Below the pieces are notes generated by a model that was not told the origin of the DNA, made no database searches, and saw nothing but the letters and a program-made list of their open reading frames with translations. A stretch of DNA of 64,000 bases from an uncultured Prevotellaceae bacterium (GTDB lineage Bacteria; Bacteroidota; Bacteroidia; Bacteroidales; Bacteroidaceae), in the NCBI GenBank assembly GCA_946186505.1, contig CAMHNI010000007.1:61608-125607 (forward strand), given 5' to 3'. Below are positions 17,786 to 27,120 of the stretch, piece by piece. The position numbers and the translations under genes were made by a program. Each line of letters opens with the position of its first letter. Within the stretch, counting starts at the first letter, position 1.

Positions 17786-19107
17786 TCAGGAGCCGGCAGG
17801 GGGTGCTTTACGTCCTCCTTGATGCCGAGCCGCTTCATTTCATTGGCTTTCTGCAGGATGCCCCGGGTGCCATCGACAGACTTCTGCATGTCGGCGAAGT
17901 CGGTGCCCAGCGTGTCAATGTCACGCCCAATCTTTGACATACGCTCTGCAAAAAGGCCGATGCGTGACACCAGTTGTTCGGCCAGTCCCACAATCTTCTT
18001 CTGGTTCTCGGTCTGGTTGTGCTGTCGCCAGGCTATCTGAATCATGCGTAGGATGGCAAACAGGTTCTGGGTGCTGGAAATAAAGACCTTCTTCTCGAAA
18101 GCGTCTGCCCATAGTTTCGGGTCACGGCTCAGTGCGGCCTGCAGTGCGGCCTCATTAGGCACGTACATGATGACGAAGTCGATGGCCGTGCGGGGCGGCT
18201 GGATATATCGGCTGTAGTCCTTGTTGGCCAGTTCCTTGAAATGTGAGCGCAGACTCTGCACATGACGGTCGAGCATCTGCTGACGGACGGTCTCTGATGG
18301 TTCGTTGACAAAGTCGTAGTAGGCTTTGATGCTGACTTTTGCATCGATGATGACATCCTGCTGGCCGGGATAGTGGAGTACGACGTCGGGACGCATGGCG
18401 CGGCCGGTGTCCTCGTTGCGGACGATGAATCCGTCCCGGTCGGTGATGGAGTCCTGTATGTCGTAGTCGAGTCCGCGCTTGAAACCCTGGGAGTCGAGCA
18501 GTTCCTGTAGCACCAGCTCGCCCCAGTCACCTGCCTGCTTCGAGTCACCCCGCAGGGCGTTGGTCAGCCGGGTGGCGGTCTTGTCCATCCGCTCAGCCTG
18601 TTCGCCCACTTGTCGCAGCCGCTCGGTCAGCGAGGCTGCAGTCTTGGCTGCCTCGCGGTCGCTCTCCATGATGGCTTTCTGCAGTTCGGCAAAGCTGTCG
18701 CCAAGGGGTTTGGTGATGTGCTCCATAGCTTCGCGGTTCTGTGTGCGCAGCTGGTCGCTGGTTTTCGACAGAATGGTGGTGGCCAGGTTCTGGAACTGTT
18801 CGCGGACGACGTTCAGCTGCTGCTGGAACTGTTCGCTGCGCAACTTGGTTTCGGCCTCGTTCCGCTCCTTCATCAGTTCAATCTCGTTGGCCAACGATGT
18901 GCAGGTGGCTGTCAGGTGGCGGTTCTCGGCCTGCAACTGTGCCACCTGTTCGTTTCTGGCATCCAGGTCTATGGACTTCAGCTTCAGCGATGTGGCGTTG
19001 GCTTCGGCTGACACGCGCAGTGCGGTATAGCGGCGGTTTGCCACGAGATAGGCAGCTACCACTCCTACTGCCATTCCCGCTATGATATACAAGAGGATCT
19101 CAAGCAT
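17755..19107 (-). CDS. rmuC: DNA recombination protein RmuC
   Basis: N-terminal TM, long coiled coil, 'LTNALRGDSKQAGDWGELVLQELLDSQGFKRG', 'VIIDAKVSIKAYYDFVN'. Confidence 0.92.
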   Translation of the reverse strand: MLEILLYIIAGMAVGVVAAYLVANRRYTALRVSAEANATSLKLKSIDLDARNEQVAQLQAENRHLTATCTSLANEIELMKERNEAETKLRSEQFQQQLNVVREQFQNLATTILSKTSDQLRTQNREAMEHITKPLGDSFAELQKAIMESDREAAKTAASLTERLRQVGEQAERMDKTATRLTNALRGDSKQAGDWGELVLQELLDSQGFKRGLDYDIQDSITDRDGFIVRNEDTGRAMRPDVVLHYPGQQDVIIDAKVSIKAYYDFVNEPSETVRQQMLDRHVQSLRSHFKELANKDYSRYIQPPRTAIDFVIMYVPNEAALQAALSRDPKLWADAFEKKVFISSTQNLFAILRMIQIAWRQHNQTENQKKIVGLAEQLVSRIGLFAERMSKIGRDIDTLGTDFADMQKSVDGTRGILQKANEMKRLGIKEDVKHPLPAPDYIEDSSSEG

Positions 19108-19137
19108 TGTTCTTATCTGATTGTTGTTCGTTGCCTG

Positions 19138-19145
19138 CAAAGGTA
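19138..19145 (-). promoter_or_regulatory. -7 box TACCTTTG (rmuC)
   Basis: caaaggta on plus strand. Confidence 0.7.
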
Positions 19146-19189
19146 CGAAAAAAAATGGAACTACTGTTGGATGATTGATATTTATTTCG

Positions 19190-19197
19190 TACCTTTG
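19190..19197 (+). promoter_or_regulatory. -7 box TACCTTTG (cobU operon), with TTGG 19 bp upstream
   Basis: TTGG at 19167-19170 and TACCTTTG; ATG follows 7 bp after the box. Confidence 0.75.
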
Positions 19198-19204
19198 CAC
19201 GGTT

Positions 19205-19711
19205 ATGAAGAAAATTATACTCATCACAGGCGGACAACGGTCGGGCAAAAGCGTGCAGGCCGAGCGGTTGGCACTGAGCCTGACAGACCGGCCGGTATAT
19301 ATGGCTACGGCCCGCGTCTGGGATGACGAGTTCCGGGAAAGGGTGCGTCGCCATCAGGAGCGCCGCGGACCCCAATGGACGAACATCGAGGAGGAGCGTT
19401 GCCTGAGCCGTCACGATGTGTCGGGACGTGTTGTGGTCATCGACTGTGTGACCTTGTGGCTGACGAACTACTTCTTCGACAATCCAGACACTGACAGCAC
19501 GCTGGAAGCCGTGAAGGCCGAGTTTGACCGTTTCACGGCTCAGGATGCCACGTTCATCTTTGTCACCAACGAGATAGGCTCGGGCGGTGTCAGCGACAAT
19601 GCCCTGCAGCGACGGTTTACCGACTTGGAGGGCTGGATGAATCAGTATATCGCCACGCGGGCTGACGAAGTGACGCTCATGGTATCGGGTATAGCAGTAA
19701 AAATCAAGTAA
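19205..19711 (+). CDS. cobU: Adenosylcobinamide kinase/guanylyltransferase
   Basis: 'KIILITGGQRSGKSVQAERLALSL', 'VVVIDCVTLWLTNYF', 'FVTNEIGSGGVSDN'. Confidence 0.92.
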   Translation: MKKIILITGGQRSGKSVQAERLALSLTDRPVYMATARVWDDEFRERVRRHQERRGPQWTNIEEERCLSRHDVSGRVVVIDCVTLWLTNYFFDNPDTDSTLEAVKAEFDRFTAQDATFIFVTNEIGSGGVSDNALQRRFTDLEGWMNQYIATRADEVTLMVSGIAVKIK

Positions 19712-20755
19712 ATGAGGACTTTCAGCATACAACCCGTTGACAGGGCCTTGGAGCCTGACATCCAACAGAAGATAGACAACCTGAACAAGCCGAAAGGCTC
19801 GCTCGGGCGGTTAGAGGAACTGGCCCTGCAGGTGTGTCTCATCCAGCAGACACTCCATCCAAGCCTTGCCTGTCCGTGTCACCTGCTGCTTGGCGGCGAC
19901 CACGGTATTGAGCGCGAGGGCGTGAGCGTGTCACCGCGTGAAGTGACCTGGCAGCAAATGGTGAACTTCACCCGTGGTGGCGGCGGCGTCAACATGTTCT
20001 GCAGGCAGCACGGTTTCAAGTTGCGCATCGTTGATGTCGGCGTTGACCACGACCTGAGTGGCGTAGCAGGCATTATCGACCGTAAGGTGGGGTGGGGGAC
20101 AAACAACTTCCTCTACGGGCCGGCTATGTCCGAGGCCGAGTTTGATGCGGCTCTGCAGGTGGGCGTTGACATGATTGATGACTGTCACGCCGAGGGTTGC
20201 CGAATTGTGAACATTGGCGAAATGGGCATTGGCAACACATCGCCGTCAAGCATCTGGATGCACCTGTTCTGTGACATACCGCTGGCCGAGTGTATCGGTG
20301 CCGGCGCAGGGCTGGACGACAAGGGCATCAGCCATAAGTACGAGGTGTTGCGGTCGGCTGTTGACAACTTCCTACAGTCTTCAGACCGTCATCCGCTGTC
20401 CGTCATCCGCCATTTCGGCGGCTTTGAGATGGTGTCGGCCATCGGGGCTATGCTCAGGGCTGCCGAGCTGAACCTTGTCATCTTGATTGACGGTTTCATT
20501 ATGACCGCCTGTGCCCTGGCGGCCACGCAGCTCTTTCCTACAGTACAGGACTATATGATATTCACGCACTGCGGCGACGAGAGCGGCCACCGCCGCATGC
20601 TCGATGCGCTCGGCGCCCGACCCTTGCTCAGTCTCGGTCTGCGCTTAGGCGAGGGGACGGGAGCCTTGTGTGCCTTCCCCATTGTTGACAGTGCCGTCCG
20701 TATGATTAACGAAATGAACAACTTCAAAGATGCAGAAATCACTAAATACTTTTAG
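19712..20755 (+). CDS. cobT: Nicotinate-nucleotide--dimethylbenzimidazole phosphoribosyltransferase
   Basis: 'KPKGSLGRLEELA', 'GDHGIEREGVS', 'GEMGIGNTSPSS', 'GFEMVSAIGAMLRAAELNLVILIDGFI'. Confidence 0.94.
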   Translation: MRTFSIQPVDRALEPDIQQKIDNLNKPKGSLGRLEELALQVCLIQQTLHPSLACPCHLLLGGDHGIEREGVSVSPREVTWQQMVNFTRGGGGVNMFCRQHGFKLRIVDVGVDHDLSGVAGIIDRKVGWGTNNFLYGPAMSEAEFDAALQVGVDMIDDCHAEGCRIVNIGEMGIGNTSPSSIWMHLFCDIPLAECIGAGAGLDDKGISHKYEVLRSAVDNFLQSSDRHPLSVIRHFGGFEMVSAIGAMLRAAELNLVILIDGFIMTACALAATQLFPTVQDYMIFTHCGDESGHRRMLDALGARPLLSLGLRLGEGTGALCAFPIVDSAVRMINEMNNFKDAEITKYF

Positions 20756-21533
20756 ATGGTACGACAACCTCTGGGCAGCGTTCATCTTCTTCACGCGACT
20801 CCCTGCATGGCGGTTGTACCAGCCTCCCCGTTCGTCATACGCTGCCGTCGTGGAGTGGTGGCCCCTCGTGGGCTGGCTTACGGGCGGGGCTTTGGCATCG
20901 GTCGTCTATTTCGGCAGCATGGTCATGCCGTCCGCTGTTGCGCTGCTGCTGGCTATTGCCGTCCGACTGCTGATGACTGGAGCCTTGCATGAGGACGGGC
21001 TGGCCGACTTCTTCGACGGCTTCGGGGGCGGAGGCACCGACCGCGAGCGCATCCTCACCATTATGAAGGATTCGCACATCGGCACCTACGGTGTCATTGG
21101 CCTGCTGCTCTATTTGGGTCTGCTTTACGTCACGCTGCTGACACTGCCCAGCCAGGTGGCTGCATTGGCCATACTGGCCGCCGACCCCTTTGCCAAGATG
21201 GTGACATCGCAGCTCATCCTGATGATGCCATACGCACGCACGGCTGAGACGGCTAAGAACAAGACCGTCTATCGTAAACCCTCGGTAGCGGCAGGCGTGT
21301 CGCTCGCCGTCCAGGGCTTGCTGCCTATGGCCCTGTTCCTGTGGCTGATGCGCAGTCAGGTGGAGTGGTCTGCTGTCATCTTCGTGCCCTGTCTCGTGAT
21401 GTACTTCCTCTACCGGCTCATCTGGAGCCGCCTCCGTGGCTATACTGGCGACTGCTGCGGAGCCGTCTGCCTGTTAGTCGAACTGTCGTTTTACCTTAGC
21501 CTGTTGGTCAATTATGGAAGTGGTCTTGATTAG
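20730..21533 (+). CDS. cobS: Adenosylcobinamide-GDP ribazoletransferase
   Basis: 'FFTRLP', 'GALHEDGLADFFDGFGGGGTDRERILTIMKDSHIGTYG'; multi-TM. Confidence 0.93.
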   Translation: MQKSLNTFRWYDNLWAAFIFFTRLPAWRLYQPPRSSYAAVVEWWPLVGWLTGGALASVVYFGSMVMPSAVALLLAIAVRLLMTGALHEDGLADFFDGFGGGGTDRERILTIMKDSHIGTYGVIGLLLYLGLLYVTLLTLPSQVAALAILAADPFAKMVTSQLILMMPYARTAETAKNKTVYRKPSVAAGVSLAVQGLLPMALFLWLMRSQVEWSAVIFVPCLVMYFLYRLIWSRLRGYTGDCCGAVCLLVELSFYLSLLVNYGSGLD

Positions 21534-22044
21534 GCATACCAGTGTGGACGTTCCCAGGGGGACGTGCTACGGCCAGACCGATGTACCTCTGGCAGCTACG
21601 TTCGAGCAGGAGGCAGCCCGGACAAGGGAGCGGCTGGCCCGCTACGGGACTTTCGACCACGTATTCAGCTCACCCCTGTCGCGGGCGTTGAAACTGGCCC
21701 GATTCTGCGGCTACCCGCATCCTACGCTCGACAACCGCTTGAAGGAGCTGTCAATGGGCGACTGGGAGATGCAGCGCTATGACGACATCAAGGACCCGTA
21801 TATCGACGAGTGGTATAAAGACTACCTGCACCTGCCCACACCCAACGGCGAGAGCTTCCCCGACCAGGTGGCGCGTGTCAGCAGCTTCCTGGACGAACTG
21901 AAGTCTCAGCCCTACCGGCGCGTGGCTGTCTTCGCCCACGGCGGCGTCTTGGCATCGGCTGGCATCTACGGCGGACTGTACTCCTTTGCGAGGGCCTGGG
22001 ACCATCTGACACCCTACGGCGGCATCATCAGCATAACGATATGA
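21514..22044 (+). CDS. cobC: Alpha-ribazole phosphatase / histidine phosphatase
   Basis: 'VLIRHTSVDVPRGTCYGQTDVPLA', 'FSSPLSRALKLA', 'VAVFAHGGVL'. Confidence 0.88.
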   Translation: MEVVLIRHTSVDVPRGTCYGQTDVPLAATFEQEAARTRERLARYGTFDHVFSSPLSRALKLARFCGYPHPTLDNRLKELSMGDWEMQRYDDIKDPYIDEWYKDYLHLPTPNGESFPDQVARVSSFLDELKSQPYRRVAVFAHGGVLASAGIYGGLYSFARAWDHLTPYGGIISITI

Positions 22045-22110
22045 ACACCGTCCGTCGCACAGTTTAGACAAAAAATCCAGCTTTTTCTTTGTAGGTTGCA
22101 ATTTATTTGC

Positions 22111-22118
22111 TACCTTTG
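22111..22118 (+). promoter_or_regulatory. -7 box TACCTTTG upstream of guaA
   Basis: Matches TAnnTTTG, upstream of the ATG at 22137. Confidence 0.7.
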
Positions 22119-22136
22119 CGCCACGATAACAGAGAT

Positions 22137-23810
22137 ATGACACAGAAAATTATAATATTAGATTTCGGCTCACAGACGACCCAACTCATTGGTCGCCGGG
22201 TGCGCGAGTTAGACACCTTCTGCGAGATAATGCCCTACAACAAGTTCCCCGTTGACGACCCTTCGGTGATAGGCGTTATCCTGAGTGGCTCACCCTATTC
22301 GGTACACGACCCTGAGGCATTCCGTGTTGACCTCAGCCAGTTTGTCGGGCGTGTCCCCGTTCTGGGCATCTGCTATGGGGCGCAGTTCATCTCACACACC
22401 CTTGGAGGCAAGGTCGAGAAGGCCGACAGCCGCGAATATGGCCGTGCCAACCTGACGATGGTCGATACGTCCAACCCGCTCTTCAAGGACTTTGAGCAGC
22501 ACTCACAGGTGTGGATGAGTCATGGCGACACCATCACCGCCATACCCGACGGCTTCGAAACGATAGCATCAACTAAAGATGTGAAGCAGGCTGGCTATTG
22601 GTCTCCCTCTCCCCTTGGTGAGGGGCAAGGTCAGGCTCCTGTCTTTGCCGTACAGTTCCACCCCGAAGTGTTCCACACGCTGCAGGGTACACAACTGCTG
22701 AAGAACTTCGTGGTTGATATCTGCGGCTCGCGTCAGGAGTGGAGCGCCGCCTCGTTCGTCGATTCCACCGTTGCTGAACTGAAGGAGCAGTTGGGCAATG
22801 ACCGCGTTATTCTGGGACTCTCAGGCGGTGTTGACTCCAGCGTTGCTGCCGTCTTGCTGAACCGTGCCATCGGCAATCGCCTGACCTGTATCTTCGTCGA
22901 TCACGGCATGTTGCGCAAGAACGAGTTCCGTCAGGTGATGGATGACTACCGTGTGCTGGGCTTGAATGTCATCGGTGTCGATGCCTCTGAAAAGTTCTTT
23001 GCCGACCTCGCTGGCGTCACCGACCCCGAGCAGAAGCGCAAAATCATCGGTCGCGACTTCGTGGAGGTGTTCAACGCCGAAGCCAAGAAAATCATCTCCG
23101 AAACTAATGAAGCCCCCTCGGAGGCAGTTGGTGGGGCTTGTCGTTGGCTCGCACAGGGTACCATCTACCCCGACCGCATCGAGTCGCTCAACATCACGGG
23201 CAAGGTCATCAAGAGCCACCACAATGTCGGCGGACTGCCCAAGGAGATGAACCTACAGCTCTGTGAGCCGCTGAAATGGCTGTTCAAGGATGAAGTGCGT
23301 CGTGTGGGGCGTCAGCTCGGCATGCCCGAACACCTCATAACGCGTCATCCCTTCCCAGGTCCTGGACTGGCTGTACGCATACTGGGCGACATCACCCCCG
23401 AGAAGGTACGCGTCCTGCAGGATGCCGACGACATCTATATCCGTGGATTACGTGAGTACAAAGTGAAACTCAGTGGCGAAGAGGCCCGCAAAGTGTTGGC
23501 TGCAGGTGTTCCTGCCGAGATGACCGACGGCGAGATAGAGGTCTCACTTTACGACCAGATATGGCAGGCCGGAGCCATCCTGCTCAGTACCGTCCGCTCG
23601 GTGGGCGTGATGGGCGACGAGCGCACCTACGAGCACCCCGTGGCCCTGCGTGCCGTCACCTCGTCAGATGCTATGACCGCAGACTGGGCCCATCTGCCCT
23701 ACGACTTCCTGGCCAAGGTGTCGAACGAGATCATCAACAAGGTTCGCGGCGTCAACCGCGTCTGCTACGACATCTCCTCCAAACCACCCGCAACCATCGA
23801 GTGGGAGTAA
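22137..23810 (+). CDS. guaA: GMP synthase (glutamine-hydrolysing)
   Basis: '[18 protein letters not shown]', 'GICYGAQ', '[16 protein letters not shown]', '[15 protein letters not shown]', C-terminal 'KPPATIEWE'. Confidence 0.95.
   Translation: MTQKIIILDFGSQTTQLIGRRVRELDTFCEIMPYNKFPVDDPSVIGVILSGSPYSVHDPEAFRVDLSQFVGRVPVLGICYGAQFISHTLGGKVEKADSREYGRANLTMVDTSNPLFKDFEQHSQVWMSHGDTITAIPDGFETIASTKDVKQAGYWSPSPLGEGQGQAPVFAVQFHPEVFHTLQGTQLLKNFVVDICGSRQEWSAASFVDSTVAELKEQLGNDRVILGLSGGVDSSVAAVLLNRAIGNRLTCIFVDHGMLRKNEFRQVMDDYRVLGLNVIGVDASEKFFADLAGVTDPEQKRKIIGRDFVEVFNAEAKKIISETNEAPSEAVGGACRWLAQGTIYPDRIESLNITGKVIKSHHNVGGLPKEMNLQLCEPLKWLFKDEVRRVGRQLGMPEHLITRHPFPGPGLAVRILGDITPEKVRVLQDADDIYIRGLREYKVKLSGEEARKVLAAGVPAEMTDGEIEVSLYDQIWQAGAILLSTVRSVGVMGDERTYEHPVALRAVTSSDAMTADWAHLPYDFLAKVSNEIINKVRGVNRVCYDISSKPPATIEWE
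22601..22635. repeat. Palindromic C/G-rich element translated in frame as [10 protein letters not shown] within guaA
   Basis: gtctccctctCCCCTTggtGAGGGGcaaggtcagg; similar to the C-rich palindromes at 9,574 and 29,743. Confidence 0.6.
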
Positions 23811-23871
23811 TTCGGTATCCCTTTGATTTCTGGGAAAAGTATTTTCAATTCACAGTAAATCAGTATTTTAG

Positions 23872-23916
23872 ACCACTACTTTGTATAACTGTTTAGTTTT
23901 CAAAGTGGTGGTTTTT
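23872..23916 (+). terminator. guaA terminator
   Basis: accactactttg...caaagtggtggt (11 of 12 Watson-Crick pairs, one T-G) followed by TTTTTC. Confidence 0.75.
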
Positions 23917-24012
23917 CTGTACAAGCATCTTCTATCGTCGCCGAGCGGCCTTTATTTTTGGCCGAACAGCTATAATTCTCCAAAATCCGTTACTCGTTAC
24001 AAGCTTTTTTTG

Positions 24013-24020
24013 TACCTTTG
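24013..24020 (+). promoter_or_regulatory. -7 box TACCTTTG upstream of GH140-like gene
   Basis: Matches TAnnTTTG, upstream of the ATG at 24052. Confidence 0.7.
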
Positions 24021-24051
24021 CAGCACAAACTAAGTACATACATTTACATTG

Positions 24052-25494
24052 ATGAAAAGAACTATTACACTATTGCTGGCTGTCCTATTGCTGGCAGTCA
24101 GTACTACCGCCCAGAAACCTTGGGACAACGGAAAACTCAAGGTATCAGAGAACCAGAGGTTCCTTCAGTTCGAGAACGGCATGCCCTTCTTCTGGATGGG
24201 TGAGACAGCATGGCTTATGCCTGAGCGACTGAATCGCGACGAGGTGGCCTATTATCTGAAGACGTGTCGCGAGGCAGGCTATAACATGGCTCAGATACAA
24301 GTCCTCAACGGTGTGCCTGCCTACAATGTCTATGGCACACCCTCACATGACAAACAGGGTAAGCTACTCACTTCTGGGGCTTACACCTACTGGGACCACA
24401 TGGACTATATCATCGATACAGCAGCCCAGAACGGTATCTATATCGGTATGGTGTGTATCTGGGGCGGACTGGTTAAGGCCGGCAAACTCAGCGTGGAGCA
24501 GGCCAAGACCTACGGTGCGTTTCTTGCCAACCGTTATAAAAACCATCCGAACATAGTATGGATCATCGGTGGCGACATTCAAGGAAACATCAAACCTGAG
24601 GTATGGGAGACTCTGGCCACAACCATCAAGTCAATTGACAAGAACCACCTGATGACCTATCACCCACGTGGACGCCACACCTCTGCCCAATGGTGGAGCA
24701 AGGCCAAGTGGATAGACTTCCACGCCTTCCAGAGTGGGCATCGCCGCTACGGGCAACGTATGGGCAACAAAGACTACCCCATCCCTGATAATACGGAGGA
24801 AGACAATTGGATGTACGTGGACTCGACCTGGGCTTACAAACCCATCAAGCCCGTCATTGACGATGAGCCAATCTATGAGGAGATACCTCAGGGATTGCAC
24901 GATGCTGACGAACCTTTCTGGAAAGCCTGTGACGTGCGTCGCTATGCCTACTGGAGCGTATTTGCCGGTAGTTGCGGACACACCTACGGCCATAATGCCA
25001 TCATGCAGTTCTATCGCGACGGCTATGCCCCTGCCTATCATAACAAGAAAACGTGGACGGAAGCCCTCTATGATCCCGGCTTCAACCAGATGAAGTATTT
25101 GAAGAACCTGATGCTCTCACTTCCTTACTTCGAGCGCATACCCGATCAGAGCATCGTACTTGACAACGGCACGCAGTATGACCGTCTGGCTGCCACCCGA
25201 GGCAACGACTATCTGCTGGTTTACAACTACACCAGTCGCGATATGAGGATTGACTTCCGCAAGATCTCCGGCGAGAAGAAGAAGGTATGGTGGATGAACG
25301 CCGGCACAGGCAAGCTCACTTGGTTGGGCGAGTACGACAACAAGGTGTTGACTTTCCGTCCTCATAAGGTTGGGCCTGGTGTCAATGACGGCGTGCTCAT
25401 CGCTATCGATTCATCAAAAAGCTACCTATCGAAAGAACAGCAACAGATTGACTCTGCGCCCATCAATGGACCTGTGATAGACCGAAACGAATAA
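24052..25494 (+). CDS. Secreted glycoside hydrolase, DUF4038/GH140-like
   Basis: Signal peptide; 'FLQFENGMPFFWMGETAWLMPERL', 'DEPIYE', C-terminal collagen-binding-like domain. Confidence 0.82.
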   Translation: MKRTITLLLAVLLLAVSTTAQKPWDNGKLKVSENQRFLQFENGMPFFWMGETAWLMPERLNRDEVAYYLKTCREAGYNMAQIQVLNGVPAYNVYGTPSHDKQGKLLTSGAYTYWDHMDYIIDTAAQNGIYIGMVCIWGGLVKAGKLSVEQAKTYGAFLANRYKNHPNIVWIIGGDIQGNIKPEVWETLATTIKSIDKNHLMTYHPRGRHTSAQWWSKAKWIDFHAFQSGHRRYGQRMGNKDYPIPDNTEEDNWMYVDSTWAYKPIKPVIDDEPIYEEIPQGLHDADEPFWKACDVRRYAYWSVFAGSCGHTYGHNAIMQFYRDGYAPAYHNKKTWTEALYDPGFNQMKYLKNLMLSLPYFERIPDQSIVLDNGTQYDRLAATRGNDYLLVYNYTSRDMRIDFRKISGEKKKVWWMNAGTGKLTWLGEYDNKVLTFRPHKVGPGVNDGVLIAIDSSKSYLSKEQQQIDSAPINGPVIDRNE

Positions 25495-25595
25495 ACGTTT
25501 ATTATATGGACAGAACGCTATACATCATCCCGAGGCTGTTGACTGCGGCTAATCATCGCGTGAGATAGAGCTTTTACTCTTTCCTCAGAATTTTG

Positions 25596-25603
25596 TAACT
25601 TTG
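25596..25603 (+). promoter_or_regulatory. -7 box TAACTTTG upstream of alanine symporter
   Basis: Matches TAnnTTTG, 28 bp before the ATG. Confidence 0.65.
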
Positions 25604-25631
25604 TACCGTCAAGTAGAAAAACGATGCGTCA

Positions 25632-27059
25632 ATGGAACTGAACGAACTAATCAACATGGTGAACGATGCAGTGTGGGGCTATGTGCTGATATTCCTTTTG
25701 GTGGGCTGTGGCCTGTGGTTTACATGGCGCACCCGCTTTGTGCAGTTCCGCATGGTGGGCGAGATGCTGAGGTTGCTCACCGACTCGGCCGTTGTCACCG
25801 TGGAGTCGCAGGTCAAGGAACCAGGGAAGCCGCAGAAGCACATCTCGTCATTCCAGGCATTTGCCGTCAGCGTAGCCACTCGTGTGGGCACTGGCAATCT
25901 GGCAGGCGTGGCTTCGGCCATTGCCATCGGCGGACCTGGAGCCGTGTTCTGGATGTGGGTCATCGCCATCGTGGGCTCGGCTACGGCCTTCGTGGAGTCC
26001 ACACTGGCCCAGCTGTTCAAGCAGAAACACCAGGACTCGTTCATAGGCGGTCCTGCCTACTACATTCAGCATGGCCTGCATCTGCGGTGGATGGCCGTCA
26101 CGTTTGCCATACTCATCACGCTGCAGTTTGGCCTCTCCAACAACTCCATCCAGGCCAACACCATTTGCGGAGCCATGCAGGAAGCCTTCGGATGGTCGCC
26201 CGTCTGGGTGGGTGTCGTGTTGGCGGCACTTGGCTTGTTTATCGTGTTTGGCGGCATCCAGCGCATCGCCCATGTCAGCTCCGTCTTGGTGCCAGTCATG
26301 GCTATTGGCTATGTGGTGCTGGCCGTCGTGGTGATAGCAATGAACGTAGAGCATATTCCGCATGTGTTCAAGGTGATAGTGCTTGACGCCTTTGGCATAG
26401 AACAAGTGGCAGGTGGCGGACTTGGAACCACCATTATGTATGGTGTGAAGCGAGGTCTTTTCTCTAACGAGGCAGGCGAGGGTAGTGCGCCCAACGTAGC
26501 TGCAACGGCAGCCGTGAGCCATCCCGTCAAGCAGGGACTCATCCAGGCATTGGGTGTCTTCACCGACACACTGCTCGTCTGTTCGTGTACCGCCTTCATC
26601 ATCCTCATCAGCGGACTCTACAACGTGCCCGAGCTCAATGGCATCGCCCTCACACAGTCGGCCCTGCAGTCGGAGGTGGGGGCCATAGGCCCTGTGTTCC
26701 TGGCCGTGGCCATCTTCCTCTTTGCTTTCTCCAGCATCATCGGCAACTACTATTACGGCGAAGCCAACATCCGCTTCATTACGCCCAACCCCGTGGTGAT
26801 GACCGTCTATCGCATTTGTTCGGCGGGCGTCATGGTCATCTTCGGTGCCCTCGCCAGCTTCGAGCTGGTGTGGAACATCGTCGATTTCTTCATGGCTTTC
26901 CTGACAGCCTGCAATCTGGTGGCTATCATACTGTTAGGCCGCTATGCATTCCGTCTGCTCGACGACTACCGCCAGCAGAAGCGCAAGGGCATCAGGGAAC
27001 CTGTCTTCCACCGTAGTCAGCTGCCCGAACTGGAAAACGAACTGGAGTGCTGGGAATAA
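25632..27059 (+). CDS. Alanine/amino acid:sodium symporter (AGCS family)
   Basis: 'ATRVGTGNLAGVASAIAIGGPGAVFWMW', 'GLFSNEAGEGSAPNVAATAAVSHPVKQGLIQALGVFTDT'. Confidence 0.92.
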   Translation: MELNELINMVNDAVWGYVLIFLLVGCGLWFTWRTRFVQFRMVGEMLRLLTDSAVVTVESQVKEPGKPQKHISSFQAFAVSVATRVGTGNLAGVASAIAIGGPGAVFWMWVIAIVGSATAFVESTLAQLFKQKHQDSFIGGPAYYIQHGLHLRWMAVTFAILITLQFGLSNNSIQANTICGAMQEAFGWSPVWVGVVLAALGLFIVFGGIQRIAHVSSVLVPVMAIGYVVLAVVVIAMNVEHIPHVFKVIVLDAFGIEQVAGGGLGTTIMYGVKRGLFSNEAGEGSAPNVAATAAVSHPVKQGLIQALGVFTDTLLVCSCTAFIILISGLYNVPELNGIALTQSALQSEVGAIGPVFLAVAIFLFAFSSIIGNYYYGEANIRFITPNPVVMTVYRICSAGVMVIFGALASFELVWNIVDFFMAFLTACNLVAIILLGRYAFRLLDDYRQQKRKGIREPVFHRSQLPELENELECWE

Positions 27060-27067
27060 TAAAGATT

Positions 27068-27097
27068 GCCCCTCCAATGGTTTTCCAATGGAGGGGC
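27068..27097. terminator. Hairpin between convergent symporter and ilvE
   Basis: gcccctcca...tggaggggc perfect 9-bp stem; no strong T tract. Confidence 0.45.
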
Positions 27098-27120
27098 GTC
27101 TATAGGGTGGGGTAATATGC

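Noticed and set aside
19100-19205. Cobalamin riboswitch upstream of cobU
   Set aside because: Less than 10 nt between promoter box and ATG, and no B12-box-like structure seen.
23939-23966. cggcctttatttttggccg hairpin between guaA and the GH140-like gene
   Set aside because: Only 4-5 bp stem and the upstream guaA terminator already explains the region.
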